NCBI RefSeq assembly: GCF_002845745.1
Contig: NZ_PIUM01000002.1
Span: 124,001 to 188,000, forward strand
Source of the DNA: Telmatospirillum siberiense
GTDB lineage: Bacteria; Pseudomonadota; Alphaproteobacteria; Rhodospirillales; Magnetospirillaceae
DNA: 64,000 nt
Reading direction: 5' to 3'
The position numbers and the translations under genes were made by a program. The notes beneath the pieces are model-generated. The model saw only the letters and a list, made by a program, of their open reading frames with translations, did no database searches and was not told the origin of the DNA. Below are positions 52,137-61,264 of this stretch, piece by piece (the first letter of the stretch is position 1; each line of letters starts with the position of its first letter).

Positions 52137-53243
52137 CTATTTCACCGGAACGAAACTTTTTCCGACGATGGCCTGACCATCCGGGGTCAGGATGAAATCG
52201 AAGAAGCTCTTGATCGGCCCGGTGAGTTGCTGGGCGATCAGGATCAACGGGCGTTTCAGCGGATAAGCCCCCGATTGCACGGCCTCCCGGCTGGGCGCGG
52301 CGCCGTCGACGGTGATAGCCTTGACATGCGGCGTGGCGAAGGACATGGACGAGGCGGCGATGCCGCTCTCATCCTGGGCGAGGTCCTCGATACAGTCGGT
52401 GGCGTCGTCCAACTCCTTCAGGGGGCCGTATTTTTCGGTCCCCAGAACCATGTCCTGGAATGCCTTGACGGTCGCCCGCCCGCCCGTCAGTTTTTCGCTA
52501 TAGACCGTAATCGCCTTGTCGGACCCTCCGAACTGTTTCCAGTTGGTGGCTCGGCCGGTGAAGATTTCCTTCAGATCGGCCTTACTCAATCCGGTGACCG
52601 GATTCTTAGGGTTGACGAACACGCCCATCACATCGAAGCCGATGACCTCATGGACGGCGATCTGGGCCTTTTGCTGTTCGGACATTTCGCTGGCCAGTCC
52701 GCCCAACTGGGTGCGGCCTTCGAGAACGGCCTTAAAGCCCGCGTTTGCCCCAGCCCCGCCGATGGCGCCGAATGGAATGCCGGTCCGTTCGGTGAATAGT
52801 TTGCTGGCTTCGGGCAGGATTTTGGTGCCGATGGTCGTGGCGCCTTCGTAGGTGAGCGGCAGGGCTGCGGCGGAAGCCTGGGCCGCGGCGGCCTTCCGCA
52901 TCTGAAGTGTGTCTGCGGCCGCTTGCTGGAAGGTGGCGGACTGGGGCACGTCGCGGTGGCAGCCGTCACACGTCTTGAAAGCTGCTTTTCCGTTGTGGCA
53001 GGCGAAACAGGATGCGTCCTTTTTGTGATCGGCGAGGGTGATCAATCCTTTCTTTTGCGTCTGGAACAGTTGGAGATGGCAGTCGTTGCAAACATATCCT
53101 TTCGAGGCGTGCAACTGGCCATCGAAGGTGACGCGGCCTTGCCCGCCACCTCCATACAGAATGGTCTCACCGCTCGTCGCCCAGGCGCTTTGCGTGAACC
53201 CGGCGAGAGCGAGCAGGACCAGAAGGCCTGGGAGTTTTCTCAT
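52137..53243 (-). CDS. Secreted triheme c7-type cytochrome fused to PstS-like binding domain
   Basis: 368 residues. A signal peptide (residues 1-22) precedes a small haem domain with three CxxCH sites: C52-H56 (CNDCH), C79-H83 (CFACH) and C92-H96 (CDGCH), plus spare histidines H45 and H73 able to serve as distal ligands. After a linker, residues ~128-368 form a periplasmic binding domain of the PstS/PBP-like-2 type (TTIGTKILPEASKLFTERTGIPF, VFVNPKNPVTGLSKADLKEIFTGRATNWKQFGG, GGRATVKAFQDMVLG). The start overlaps the stop of the FMN dehydrogenase gene. I infer a periplasmic electron-accepting protein tied to ligand binding; the ligand is unknown. Confidence 0.85.
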   Translation of the reverse strand: MRKLPGLLVLLALAGFTQSAWATSGETILYGGGGQGRVTFDGQLHASKGYVCNDCHLQLFQTQKKGLITLADHKKDASCFACHNGKAAFKTCDGCHRDVPQSATFQQAAADTLQMRKAAAAQASAAALPLTYEGATTIGTKILPEASKLFTERTGIPFGAIGGAGANAGFKAVLEGRTQLGGLASEMSEQQKAQIAVHEVIGFDVMGVFVNPKNPVTGLSKADLKEIFTGRATNWKQFGGSDKAITVYSEKLTGGRATVKAFQDMVLGTEKYGPLKELDDATDCIEDLAQDESGIAASSMSFATPHVKAITVDGAAPSREAVQSGAYPLKRPLILIAQQLTGPIKSFFDFILTPDGQAIVGKSFVPVK

Positions 53244-54442
53244 GCCCGGACCTCGGAAATGGTATCGGGGGAGACGTTGCGCGCCGTCGCCGTCCCGGTC
53301 AACACCATGGAATCGATCAATTCCGTCCGGATGCCGTTGAGGATCAAGGCCACGCCTTCTTTTCCAGCGCCATGGGCGCCGCGCACCAGGGGGCGACCGC
53401 ACATGGTCGCATCGGCGCCCAGGGCCAGGAGTTTCAGCACGTCGGCACCGTGACGCACCGCGCCGTCGGCGATAATGGTAATCTTGCCCTTCACCCTGTC
53501 GGCGATCGCCGGAAGGATCTGCGCGACGCCCGGTGTGTGATCGAGCACCCGGCCCCCGTGATTGGAAACGCCGATGGCTCGGGCGCCGGCATCGACGGCG
53601 ATTTCCGCCTCACGAGCCGACATGACGCCCTTGATGAAGAAGGGCAGCGTCGTTGACTTGGCCAATTCGGCCAATTGCTTCGGCGTCTTCGGTTCGACGG
53701 TTTGGCCGGCGACGGCACGGGCGGCCCGTCCGGCGGAATCGATGTCGATGCCGAAGGCAACGGCCCCGGCTTCCTCGACCATGCGGATCCGCTTGATGAT
53801 CTCGTCTTGTGTCTTCGGCTTGATGATGACCACGACCTTGCCGCCATACTGCTTGACGACGGCCATTCGTCGCTGGAAGACCTCCATGGGGTCGCCGATG
53901 CCATCGGCGACCAGGCCGATCGTGCCGGCCATGCGACAGCCGCCGATGATCGCGTCGACATAGTCTTCCTCGGTCATCTTGCCGCCCATGTTGTAAGTCA
54001 CCCCGCCGGTGGCCGCAGCCATGACGGGCAAGGACAGGGTCTCGCCGAATACGACGACCGAGGCGTCGGGCTTCTTGACGTCGTGGAATGTTCGCATTTC
54101 GAGATTCAGGCGGGCCAGCGAATCGAAATTGTTCCGGAAGGCTGCGCCGGAACCGATGCCGCCGAAGCCGGGAACTTCGCCGGCGCAGGCGACACCGTTG
54201 CACTCCGGACAGACGCGACAGCGGGGATAGAGCTTCTCGCGTGCTACCCGCAGGACCTCGGCCATGGTCAAGGTGCCACCCGCCGCGGCCAGAGGCTGGG
54301 AACTTGCCGCCGCGGTTTCGGCGGCTTTGGCTTCCGCGCTGGCAACCATCGGGGCCAGCACCGCTCCGGCGCCGGCCACGGTGGCGTTCAGTAGAAAATT
54401 GCGACGGTCGAGTCCGCTCTTGTCGTGACTTTCGATACCCAT
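53240..54442 (-). CDS. Tat-exported FMN-dependent alpha-hydroxy-acid dehydrogenase
   Basis: 400 residues. A twin-arginine leader is present (LDRRNFLLNATVAGAGAVLAP, RR at 13-14, ASAEA cleavage region). The FMN barrel shows VVIIKPKTQDEIIKRI, FFIKGVMSAREAEIAVDAGARAIGVSNHGGR with the catalytic His, and IIADGAVRHGADVLKLLALGA. Cysteines C75, C78, C81 and C86 (CRVCPECNGVAC) match the Cys-rich start of clostridial-type members and could bind a metal or cluster. AAGGAGG precedes ATG 54442. Export as a folded flavoprotein next to a multihaem partner suggests periplasmic oxidation of a hydroxy acid. Confidence 0.88.
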   Translation of the reverse strand: MGIESHDKSGLDRRNFLLNATVAGAGAVLAPMVASAEAKAAETAAASSQPLAAAGGTLTMAEVLRVAREKLYPRCRVCPECNGVACAGEVPGFGGIGSGAAFRNNFDSLARLNLEMRTFHDVKKPDASVVVFGETLSLPVMAAATGGVTYNMGGKMTEEDYVDAIIGGCRMAGTIGLVADGIGDPMEVFQRRMAVVKQYGGKVVVIIKPKTQDEIIKRIRMVEEAGAVAFGIDIDSAGRAARAVAGQTVEPKTPKQLAELAKSTTLPFFIKGVMSAREAEIAVDAGARAIGVSNHGGRVLDHTPGVAQILPAIADRVKGKITIIADGAVRHGADVLKLLALGADATMCGRPLVRGAHGAGKEGVALILNGIRTELIDSMVLTGTATARNVSPDTISEVRA

Positions 54443-54847
54443 GGATTTCCTCCTTGATCGGGTGTGATGGAATGGTTCTGGACGGGAAGTCGTTGCTCGC
54501 AACGCGCGTGTTTCGTGGGGGCGGGAATGGCGAGATGATTCGATCGCTCTTTCACGTCTCCGATATATCAATCGCCATTCGGAAAAATTTGAAAATTAAA
54601 CAAATTTCTAAAATCAATACTTAAAATATCGAAAATATTAACTTTATTTACCAAGTAACATTATTAATATTTTTCATTTTATAATGATATTCAGATTTAT
54701 CATGGTGTAATGCGCATCTCGTATAGTGATCACAATTCCGTAGCCGCCGGAGGGAACCTCGCCGTAATTTATTCCTGTAAAAACATTATGGAAATAGGAA
54801 GACTTTTTGAAGCCGCCTTGTCATGATCATTGCTATCGGAATTGACG
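54443..54847. promoter_or_regulatory. AT-rich divergent promoter region with LysR-type dyads
   Basis: No gene is seen. AATAT-N5-ATATT at 54625-54639 fits the T-N11-A LysR box. AATATTAA (54634-54641) and TTAATATT (54664-54671) form a larger inverted repeat. The middle 150 bases are far richer in A+T than the flanking genes. The site likely serves the LysR gene and the divergent dehydrogenase/cytochrome operon. Confidence 0.5.
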
Positions 54848-55699
54848 ATGAACGGTCTTGCCATGTTCGATCCTGTCCTTCTCTCCACCTTCGTGGAGGT
54901 GGCTCGCGCGGGCAGCTTTTCCGAAGCTGGTCGTCGCCTCGGTTTGTCCCAGTCCACCGTCAGCGAGCAGGTCCGCCGTCTGGAGCGTCTGGCCGAGCGC
55001 CGTCTTTTCGTGCGCGATACTCATCGGGTGGCCTTGACGGCGGATGGCGATGCGATGGTCCGCTTTGCGCGCACCATTCTCGACGTCAACGAACATGCCA
55101 GGCGCTATTTCGCGGGTTCCGCCAAGCGGCAGCGGCTTCGGCTGGGGGCGTCGGAGAATTTCGTACGCAGCCGACTGCCGTCGGTCCTGCATGATTTCCT
55201 GTCCCGCACTTCCGATGTCGATCTCGAACTCACCGTTGGATTGAGCGATTCTCTTTTCGACCTGCTTGATGCGGGGGAACTGGATATGGTTCTCGGCAAG
55301 CGAAGGCCGGGGGAGGCGCGGGGCCAGTTGATCCGGCGGGAAAGGATGGTCTGGATCGGAACGCACGGCACCGTGGTCCGGCCGGAGACGCCCATTCCGC
55401 TCGTGATGTATCCCCCGCCCAGCATGTCTCGCGCCATGGCCATTGAGGCGTTGGAAAAGGCGGGACTCGCCTGGAGGATCGTCTGCACCTGCGATGGGTT
55501 GATGGGGTTGCAGGCGGCGACCTTGGGTGGCTTCGGGGTGATGGTTCAGCCGCAGAGCATGATTCCGGCGGGGCTGATCGAACTGCCGCCGTCACCGATG
55601 CTGCCCGATCTCGGGGACGTTGAGTTCGTCGTGGCTTCGGCCACCCGTCATCCCCGGGGGGCGACGGCCGAACTCACCGAGGTGCTCCTGAGGCACTGA
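54848..55699 (+). CDS. LysR-family transcriptional regulator
   Basis: About 283 residues: N-terminal helix-turn-helix (FDPVLLSTFVEVARAGSFSEAGRRLGLSQSTVSEQVRRLE) and a LysR effector domain (LRLGASENFVRSRLP ... LLDAGELDMVLGKRRPG ... LMGLQAATLGGFGVMVQP). It is divergent from the FMN dehydrogenase/cytochrome pair, the classic layout for a LysR activator and its target. ATG 54848 is chosen; 54830 and 54863 are alternatives. The effector may be the hydroxy acid used by the operon. Confidence 0.86.
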   Translation: MNGLAMFDPVLLSTFVEVARAGSFSEAGRRLGLSQSTVSEQVRRLERLAERRLFVRDTHRVALTADGDAMVRFARTILDVNEHARRYFAGSAKRQRLRLGASENFVRSRLPSVLHDFLSRTSDVDLELTVGLSDSLFDLLDAGELDMVLGKRRPGEARGQLIRRERMVWIGTHGTVVRPETPIPLVMYPPPSMSRAMAIEALEKAGLAWRIVCTCDGLMGLQAATLGGFGVMVQPQSMIPAGLIELPPSPMLPDLGDVEFVVASATRHPRGATAELTEVLLRH

Positions 55700-55704
55700 T
55701 GGCG

Positions 55705-55729
55705 TGACGCAGAAAAAACGTCATTTTTT
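55705..55729 (+). terminator. Terminator after the LysR gene
   Basis: TGACG (55705-55709) pairs with CGTCA (55719-55723) around a nine-base A-rich loop and runs into TTTTTT at 55724-55729. Confidence 0.6.
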
Positions 55730-55760
55730 ATAGAGAATCCCCGTGCCCCTCGCGAGTGAG

Positions 55761-55776
55761 ACGGGTGTTTACCCGT
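55761..55776 (-). terminator. Small hairpin after rsmA
   Basis: ACGGGT (55761-55766) pairs with ACCCGT (55771-55776) around GTTT. It lies just past the rsmA stop in the minus direction, between convergent genes. No U-run is evident. Confidence 0.4.
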
Positions 55777-55793
55777 AAGCCTTGAAAGCGGGG

Positions 55794-56624
55794 TCACCGG
55801 CGAGCGTCGAGCGCCTTGGCGAGAGCGCAAAATTCCGCGACCGTCAATTCCTCGGCGCGGACGGTCGGAGAAATGGATGCGGCCTCCAGCAACGCATCGC
55901 TGTCGCCCAGAGCCTTCAGGCTCGATCGCAACATCTTGCGGCGTTGTCCGAAAGCGGCGGCGGTGACCTTCTCCAGGCTTTCCATGCGGACCGGTGCCAG
56001 AGGGAGTGCTCTCGGCACCAGGTGAACCACCGTGCTGACGACTTTCGGCGGCGGGGTGAAGGCTTCCCGGGCAATATTGAAGAGGGGGCGGACGTCGCAA
56101 CGCCATTGCGTGATGACCGACAGGCGTCCGTAATCGGAATCGCCCGGCGCGGCGGCCAGGCGATCGACGACTTCCTTCTGGAACATCAAGGTCAGGCTTT
56201 CGAAGGCGTCGGCTTGCCGCAGCCATCCGATGAGCAAAGCCGTCGAAATGTTGTAGGGCAGGTTGGCGACGATCCGGCGTGGAGCATCGCCCAGAGTGGA
56301 CGCGTCGATCGCCAGGGCATCGCCGGCGACGACCTCAAGGCGCCCCGGATAGGCTTCGGCGATTTCCCGTTGGATAAGAACAGCCCGATCATCCCGTTCG
56401 ACGGCGATGACGAGACGGGCGCCGGCCTCCAGCAGGGCCCGCGTCAATCCGCCGGGGCCGGGGCCGATTTCAATGGTGGTTCCGGCCGACAGATCTCCGG
56501 CGGACCGGGCGATACGTCCGGTCAGGTTGAGATCGAACAGGAAGTGCTGTCCGAGAGATTTGCGCGCGGCCAAGCCATGCGCCTTGATGACGTCGCGCAA
56601 AGGGGGGAGGGGGTGTTCAGCCAC
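55794..56624 (-). CDS. rsmA: 16S rRNA dimethyladenosine transferase (KsgA)
   Basis: 276 residues: [19 protein letters not shown] at the N-terminus, SAM motif [18 protein letters not shown] and target-site NLPYNIST. It dimethylates A1518 and A1519 of 16S rRNA. It overlaps the 3' end of pdxA by eight bases and is the last gene of the lptF-lptD-surA-pdxA-rsmA operon. Confidence 0.97.
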   Translation of the reverse strand: MAEHPLPPLRDVIKAHGLAARKSLGQHFLFDLNLTGRIARSAGDLSAGTTIEIGPGPGGLTRALLEAGARLVIAVERDDRAVLIQREIAEAYPGRLEVVAGDALAIDASTLGDAPRRIVANLPYNISTALLIGWLRQADAFESLTLMFQKEVVDRLAAAPGDSDYGRLSVITQWRCDVRPLFNIAREAFTPPPKVVSTVVHLVPRALPLAPVRMESLEKVTAAAFGQRRKMLRSSLKALGDSDALLEAASISPTVRAEELTVAEFCALAKALDARR

Positions 56625-57615
56625 GGTGGTCCGCCATTGTCCGCGCCATGGTCAGCGCGGCGATCAGGCTGTCGGGATGGGCCCGTCCGCTGCCCGCCAA
56701 ATCGAGGGCGGTGCCGTGATCGGGGGAGGTGCGGATGAAGGGCAATCCCAGCGTGACATTGACCCCGCCATCGAAGTCCAATGTCTTCAGGGGAATCAAC
56801 GCCTGATCATGGTACATGCAGAGGGCCGCGTCATATCCCGCCCGCGCCCTGGGATGGAACATGGTATCGGCGGCAAGGGGGCCGAAGGCGTCGATTCCTT
56901 GACGGCAGAGGGACTCCACCGCCGGCCTCACGATTTCCTCGTCCTCCGATCCCATGGCGCCATTCTCGCCGGCGTGTGGATTGAGGCCGGCGACGGCCAG
57001 ACGAGGGCTTGAGATGCCGAAGTCCTCCCGCAAAGCCTTGGCCGTCAAAATTCCGGTGTCGACGATCTCATCGATCGACAGCGCCGCGATGGCCGCCCTG
57101 AGCGGCAGATGGACGGTGACGGGGACGACCTTGAGCTGCGGCGCGGCCAGCATCATGACCACGCGGGGGCTTTCTGCCAGCGCGGCGAGAAATTCCGTAT
57201 GGCCGGGAAAGGGGAAGCCCGCGTCGTAAAGAACCTTCTTATGGATCGGATTGGTGACCACGGCGGCCGCTTGTCCGGACCGGGTCAGTCGCACCGCCTC
57301 TTCGATCGCGGCGATAACGGCCTGGGCGTTGGCCGGGTCGGTGATTCCTGGCCGACTGGGGGATGGCAGTGATCGGTGCAGGACGGGCAGAGCGTCATCG
57401 AAGCAGGCGAGCGCCTGCTCGGGATGGTCGATCGGTTGGATCCGCACTCCCGGATCCAACCGATCGGCAAGCCTGGTCACCCTGTCGGCATCGTCGATGA
57501 GGAAGAAGGGCGCCAGGTCCGCCGTCTTTCTGCGCCGCCAGGCGGCCAGGGCGATGTCCCCGCCGATTCCGGCGGGTTCGCCCATGGTCAGCGCCAATGG
57601 CAGGGCCTTCGTCAC
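56617..57615 (-). CDS. pdxA: 4-hydroxythreonine-4-phosphate dehydrogenase
   Basis: 332 residues: [40 protein letters not shown] with metal-site His, [11 protein letters not shown] and [43 protein letters not shown]. It oxidises 4-phosphohydroxy-threonine in pyridoxal phosphate synthesis. It is placed between surA and rsmA, as in many Proteobacteria. Confidence 0.97.
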   Translation of the reverse strand: MTKALPLALTMGEPAGIGGDIALAAWRRRKTADLAPFFLIDDADRVTRLADRLDPGVRIQPIDHPEQALACFDDALPVLHRSLPSPSRPGITDPANAQAVIAAIEEAVRLTRSGQAAAVVTNPIHKKVLYDAGFPFPGHTEFLAALAESPRVVMMLAAPQLKVVPVTVHLPLRAAIAALSIDEIVDTGILTAKALREDFGISSPRLAVAGLNPHAGENGAMGSEDEEIVRPAVESLCRQGIDAFGPLAADTMFHPRARAGYDAALCMYHDQALIPLKTLDFDGGVNVTLGLPFIRTSPDHGTALDLAGSGRAHPDSLIAALTMARTMADHRG

Positions 57616-57631
57616 GGATGAGCCTGCCTGG

Positions 57632-58903
57632 TCAGACGCGGATCTCGACGAAAGCGGCGCGTCGAAGATCCCGCAGATACCGTCTCGCCATGATGTCCAT
57701 CTGGTCGTCTTCCAGACGCGTGCGGATTTCGTCGCGCGACGGCAAGCCGCCTTTCGGGTCGATGCGTCCGCACACGGTGAACAGCCGGCGGACGTTGCCG
57801 TCGTCCATCGGCTGGCTTAGCTGGCCCTGTTTAAGGTCGAGGACCAGCGCCGCGATGGCCGGAGGAATTTCGGAACGTCTGACCTTGGCGTTCCGATTAT
57901 ATTCCGCCGTGGCGACGTTCTGCTTGAGCCGCTGTTCATAATCATCGCAGCTCTTGCCGGATGCGATGACGTCGCGCACCTGCTGCAACTGCGCATCGCG
58001 TTCAGCTGGAGTGGAGCCCGGCAGGATGGGCAATTGGATGGTCATGATGTCGTAGAACGGCTCGGTTTCTTCGCTTTGACCGGCGATGCGCTTATCGCGC
58101 AGCAGCATAATATGGTAGCCGTCCACAGTGCGGATGGGCGGGGTGATGTTGCCTTTGTCGAGCTTGGCCAAGGCGTCCGTCAGTTCGTCGTCCAGGGATC
58201 CTTGCGAAACCCAGCCGAGATCGCCGCCGGCCGCGCCGGTCTGGCTGAATTGGCGGGCCAGAGCGGGGAAGGGCGCACCCTGGCGCATCTGTTCGATCAG
58301 GCGCTCGGCCAGCGTTCTGACCTCGGTATCGCGTCGTGGGTCATCGACCGAGAGAAAAATTTCGGCGACCAGATATTCCGGTTTGCCGAGGTTGGCTTTC
58401 AGGGTGGCCAATCGGGCGTCGATCTCGGCCTCGCCGACATGCAGATCGGGGATCAACTCGTGCCGGACCACACGCACCCAGCTCATTTCGGCGTTGATCT
58501 GCTGGCGCAGGGTTTCGAGTTCGATGCCCTTGCTCTGCAGAAACGGTTCGAACGCTCCGGGCGGCATGCGGTTCTGACGTTCGATATTATTGATGCTGTT
58601 GGCGATTTCGGCGGGGGCCACGGTGATCTTGAGCCGCTTCGCCTCCTGCGTCTTCAGGCGGTCGTCGACCAGGCCGCGCAGAACCTGGGGGCCGATCCTG
58701 GTACGGGATTCCAGCGTATCGGGGAGATTGGACGAGGCCAGCGCCAGACGCATGCGCTGCTCAAGATCGTGCAGCGTGATGATGTCGTCGTTGACCACGG
58801 CGGCGACCCGTTCGGTCTCCTGGGCGGCGAGGGGAGCACTGCAGACCAGCAGGATAGCCAGGCCACGCAGAACGAGAAGGAATTGAGAGCGGATCGTCAT
58901 CAT
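57632..58903 (-). CDS. surA: Periplasmic chaperone/peptidyl-prolyl isomerase SurA
   Basis: 423 residues: signal peptide (FLLVLRGLAILLVCSAPLAAQ), SurA N-terminal domain (VAAVVNDDIITLHDLEQRMRLAL), a parvulin domain (YLVAEIFLSVDD ... ARQFSQTGAAGGDLGWVSQGSLDDEL ... GNITPPIRTVDGYHIMLLRD) and a second, degenerate C-terminal one. It escorts outer-membrane proteins such as LptD through the periplasm. It begins three bases after the lptD stop. Confidence 0.93.
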   Translation of the reverse strand: MMTIRSQFLLVLRGLAILLVCSAPLAAQETERVAAVVNDDIITLHDLEQRMRLALASSNLPDTLESRTRIGPQVLRGLVDDRLKTQEAKRLKITVAPAEIANSINNIERQNRMPPGAFEPFLQSKGIELETLRQQINAEMSWVRVVRHELIPDLHVGEAEIDARLATLKANLGKPEYLVAEIFLSVDDPRRDTEVRTLAERLIEQMRQGAPFPALARQFSQTGAAGGDLGWVSQGSLDDELTDALAKLDKGNITPPIRTVDGYHIMLLRDKRIAGQSEETEPFYDIMTIQLPILPGSTPAERDAQLQQVRDVIASGKSCDDYEQRLKQNVATAEYNRNAKVRRSEIPPAIAALVLDLKQGQLSQPMDDGNVRRLFTVCGRIDPKGGLPSRDEIRTRLEDDQMDIMARRYLRDLRRAAFVEIRV

Positions 58904-58906
58904 GGT

Positions 58907-61249
58907 TCAGAATACGTCCACAGGGAATTGGGCCAAAGTCTTGAAGTTGATGCTGAGCGTGAAATAGTGCCCCGCAGTGAAGGTCTTGACGGTGGTGTGG
59001 CTGGAACCGGCGTTGGCGGTTATCTGGAAACACTCGTCTTCGTAAATCACCCTGACGCCCGTCTGTAGCGGGGCGGCGCCGGCGCCAAGATTCTGCGTAG
59101 TGTATAGCTGTGTCGACCAATAATGCGAAGCCTGCACCGACAGGGTCCCGGTCAGTTGTTCTCGCGCGTCGAACAGGCTGGTGGGATTCAACCGATCGTA
59201 AAAAACATAACTCGTCTGCAAATTCAACGGCTTCGGTCCGATGGACGTGTTGATCTCGCTGCGCCGCAGGGTCAGGCTGTCCTTATCCATCCTGAAGCCG
59301 TATTGCACGGTGAAATTGGAGGACGGCGAAACCCCGGCCCGTCCGACGATATCCGAGACATGATGGTCGAGACCACTGCCTTGTGGGAATACCGCCTCCG
59401 GATGCACCTGGTAGGACTGTCCGAGCACGACATCCGCCGTTCCCATGCCGCGATTGACGATGGTGTATTGTCCACCATAGGCCACGCGCGGCCCGGTCAG
59501 CACACGATCATATCCCGTGCCGGGATTGGCTTTGAAGATGTTGGTGTCGTCCAGTTCGAAATCGAGGCTGTCCTCGTTCGGGATCTTGCTGGTGTTGCCG
59601 CCATAAGGGCTGGCCGTCGCGACGACGATCGGCGAAATGGTTTGAGAGGAATGTTCTCCCAGCCGGGTGAATGGGTAGCGCCAATCGACGGATGCCATGG
59701 GAATCGATCGGGCCCGGTTATATTGTTTGTTGTCGTCGGTTGTGACGTGGTCGCTGTTGTAGCCGTCGGCCCGGACCGACGCGCTGATCTTGTAGATCTC
59801 GCCGTCGGCGGCGGTATAGGGCAGGTTCCAGCCCGTCAAGGTATTGACCCGCCGGCTGTTAACCCCGTCCTGGCGGGTGATCACCGCGGCGTGGGTGTCG
59901 AAATTCCAATAGCTGCCGTAGCGGCCGGGATTGCCTACATAGCTGTAGGTGGCCATCGGGAAGACCACCGGCGACTTCGGGGTGGTTGAGGTGGGCGTGC
60001 TCAGGCTTTGGAACGAATAGGCCTCGAAAGCCGTATAACTCCGTTCGTCGAAGCCTTCCAGGTAGGGGCGGGAGGTCAGATAGGGCTGGGGCGTGTGGTA
60101 ACCGAAGGTGGTCAGGTAATAGCGGTCGGAGGCCCGCTGGACCGCATATCCCGCTCTCCAGGTGTCGTCCAGGTCGAAACGGCCGTAGGCATCCACATGC
60201 CAACCGACCGTCGCCTTGGTTTCGACGGTCGATTCCGGCATGTTGGTGACGCTGAACGTCGTCTTGGTGCCGCCGTAAATGTTCCGCCAGCGATGAACGA
60301 GGGCCAGTTGCTCGTAATTGCCGTCGTTGCTGGAGCTTGAACTGCTGCTGCTGCTGCTGCTGCTGCTGCTCAATCCGCTGACGGTCGCCATGGGGGTCAA
60401 GGTGATGTCCTGATAGGGATCGATCACCTGGAAATAAGGGATGCGGATGCCAGTGCCGACGATGGTGTTATTGAGAACGGACGGCGGCAGCAATCCGCTT
60501 TTGCGTTTTATCGTCGGATCGGCGTGCGAGAGATAGGGGGTATAGGCGACGGGGACGCCGTCCATCTCCAGCCAGGCATCGTTATATTCGATGAGATGTT
60601 CGATTTCATCGTGGGTGATGCGGTTGGCTTTCATCTGCCAGAGCGGTGGCGATCCGCTATTGTCGGCGCAGGGCTTGCAGGCCGTGTAGACGCCTTTCTC
60701 GAAGACGCTGCGGTCGCCGGCGACCCGGTTGCCGCTGTTGGCGGCGATACGCGAGTCATCGACCATCAGGATGCGGATGCCCTTCGTCGTCGCGGTCTTC
60801 ATATCGCCGGTGAGTTCGATGTAATCGGCGAAGGTTACGTCACCCGTGGTCTCGGTCAGGCTGACGTTGCCGGTGGCGATGATCACGTCCTGCTTCAAAT
60901 TGTAGGACAAGGCGTCGGCCAGCAGGATCCGCTCGCCCTGATCGACCTCGACGTGACCGCGGGCGGTTACCGTGTTGAGATCGCGATCATGGACGATCTG
61001 ATCGGCGGTGATCAGGGCCGGCTGGTTTTCGTTCTGCGAGCTCTTGCGCTTTGGGCGCGTGGTGGCTCGCTGCCGCTGGGAACCGCTTCCGGTGGCCGTC
61101 GCGGCGTCGGGACTGGCGTCAGCGCTGCTTTTATCCGTTCCGCCCGTCGGCGTGGAGCCGTCAGCGGTGGATTGCTGAGCGTCTGCGGGCAGGCCGAAGG
61201 CGACGACGGAGGCGACGGCAAGCATTACGGAGGAAAGACGGCGGGACAA
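58907..61249 (-). CDS. lptD: LPS-assembly outer-membrane protein LptD
   Basis: 780 residues: signal peptide ending PADAQQ, a Ser/Thr-rich low-complexity stretch, an LptA-like beta-jellyroll (LITADQIVHDRDLNTVTARGHVEVDQGERILLADALSYN), and a large barrel ending in INFKTLAQFPVDVF. Cysteines CKPC and a C-terminal CFQ could form the usual disulfides. It inserts LPS in the outer leaflet with LptE. A run of about a dozen serines, coded by a CTG/AGC microsatellite, lies near residue 300. Neighbours surA and lptF belong to the same pathway. Confidence 0.93.
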   Translation of the reverse strand: MSRRLSSVMLAVASVVAFGLPADAQQSTADGSTPTGGTDKSSADASPDAATATGSGSQRQRATTRPKRKSSQNENQPALITADQIVHDRDLNTVTARGHVEVDQGERILLADALSYNLKQDVIIATGNVSLTETTGDVTFADYIELTGDMKTATTKGIRILMVDDSRIAANSGNRVAGDRSVFEKGVYTACKPCADNSGSPPLWQMKANRITHDEIEHLIEYNDAWLEMDGVPVAYTPYLSHADPTIKRKSGLLPPSVLNNTIVGTGIRIPYFQVIDPYQDITLTPMATVSGLSSSSSSSSSSSSSSNDGNYEQLALVHRWRNIYGGTKTTFSVTNMPESTVETKATVGWHVDAYGRFDLDDTWRAGYAVQRASDRYYLTTFGYHTPQPYLTSRPYLEGFDERSYTAFEAYSFQSLSTPTSTTPKSPVVFPMATYSYVGNPGRYGSYWNFDTHAAVITRQDGVNSRRVNTLTGWNLPYTAADGEIYKISASVRADGYNSDHVTTDDNKQYNRARSIPMASVDWRYPFTRLGEHSSQTISPIVVATASPYGGNTSKIPNEDSLDFELDDTNIFKANPGTGYDRVLTGPRVAYGGQYTIVNRGMGTADVVLGQSYQVHPEAVFPQGSGLDHHVSDIVGRAGVSPSSNFTVQYGFRMDKDSLTLRRSEINTSIGPKPLNLQTSYVFYDRLNPTSLFDAREQLTGTLSVQASHYWSTQLYTTQNLGAGAAPLQTGVRVIYEDECFQITANAGSSHTTVKTFTAGHYFTLSINFKTLAQFPVDVF
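60342..60370. repeat. Trinucleotide microsatellite inside lptD
   Basis: CTG is repeated nine times plus CT, read as AGC (Ser) on the coding strand. It extends the serine run to about twelve residues. Changes in copy number keep the frame, so only loop length would vary. Confidence 0.85.
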
Positions 61250-61264
61250 GATTCAGCGCTCTCC

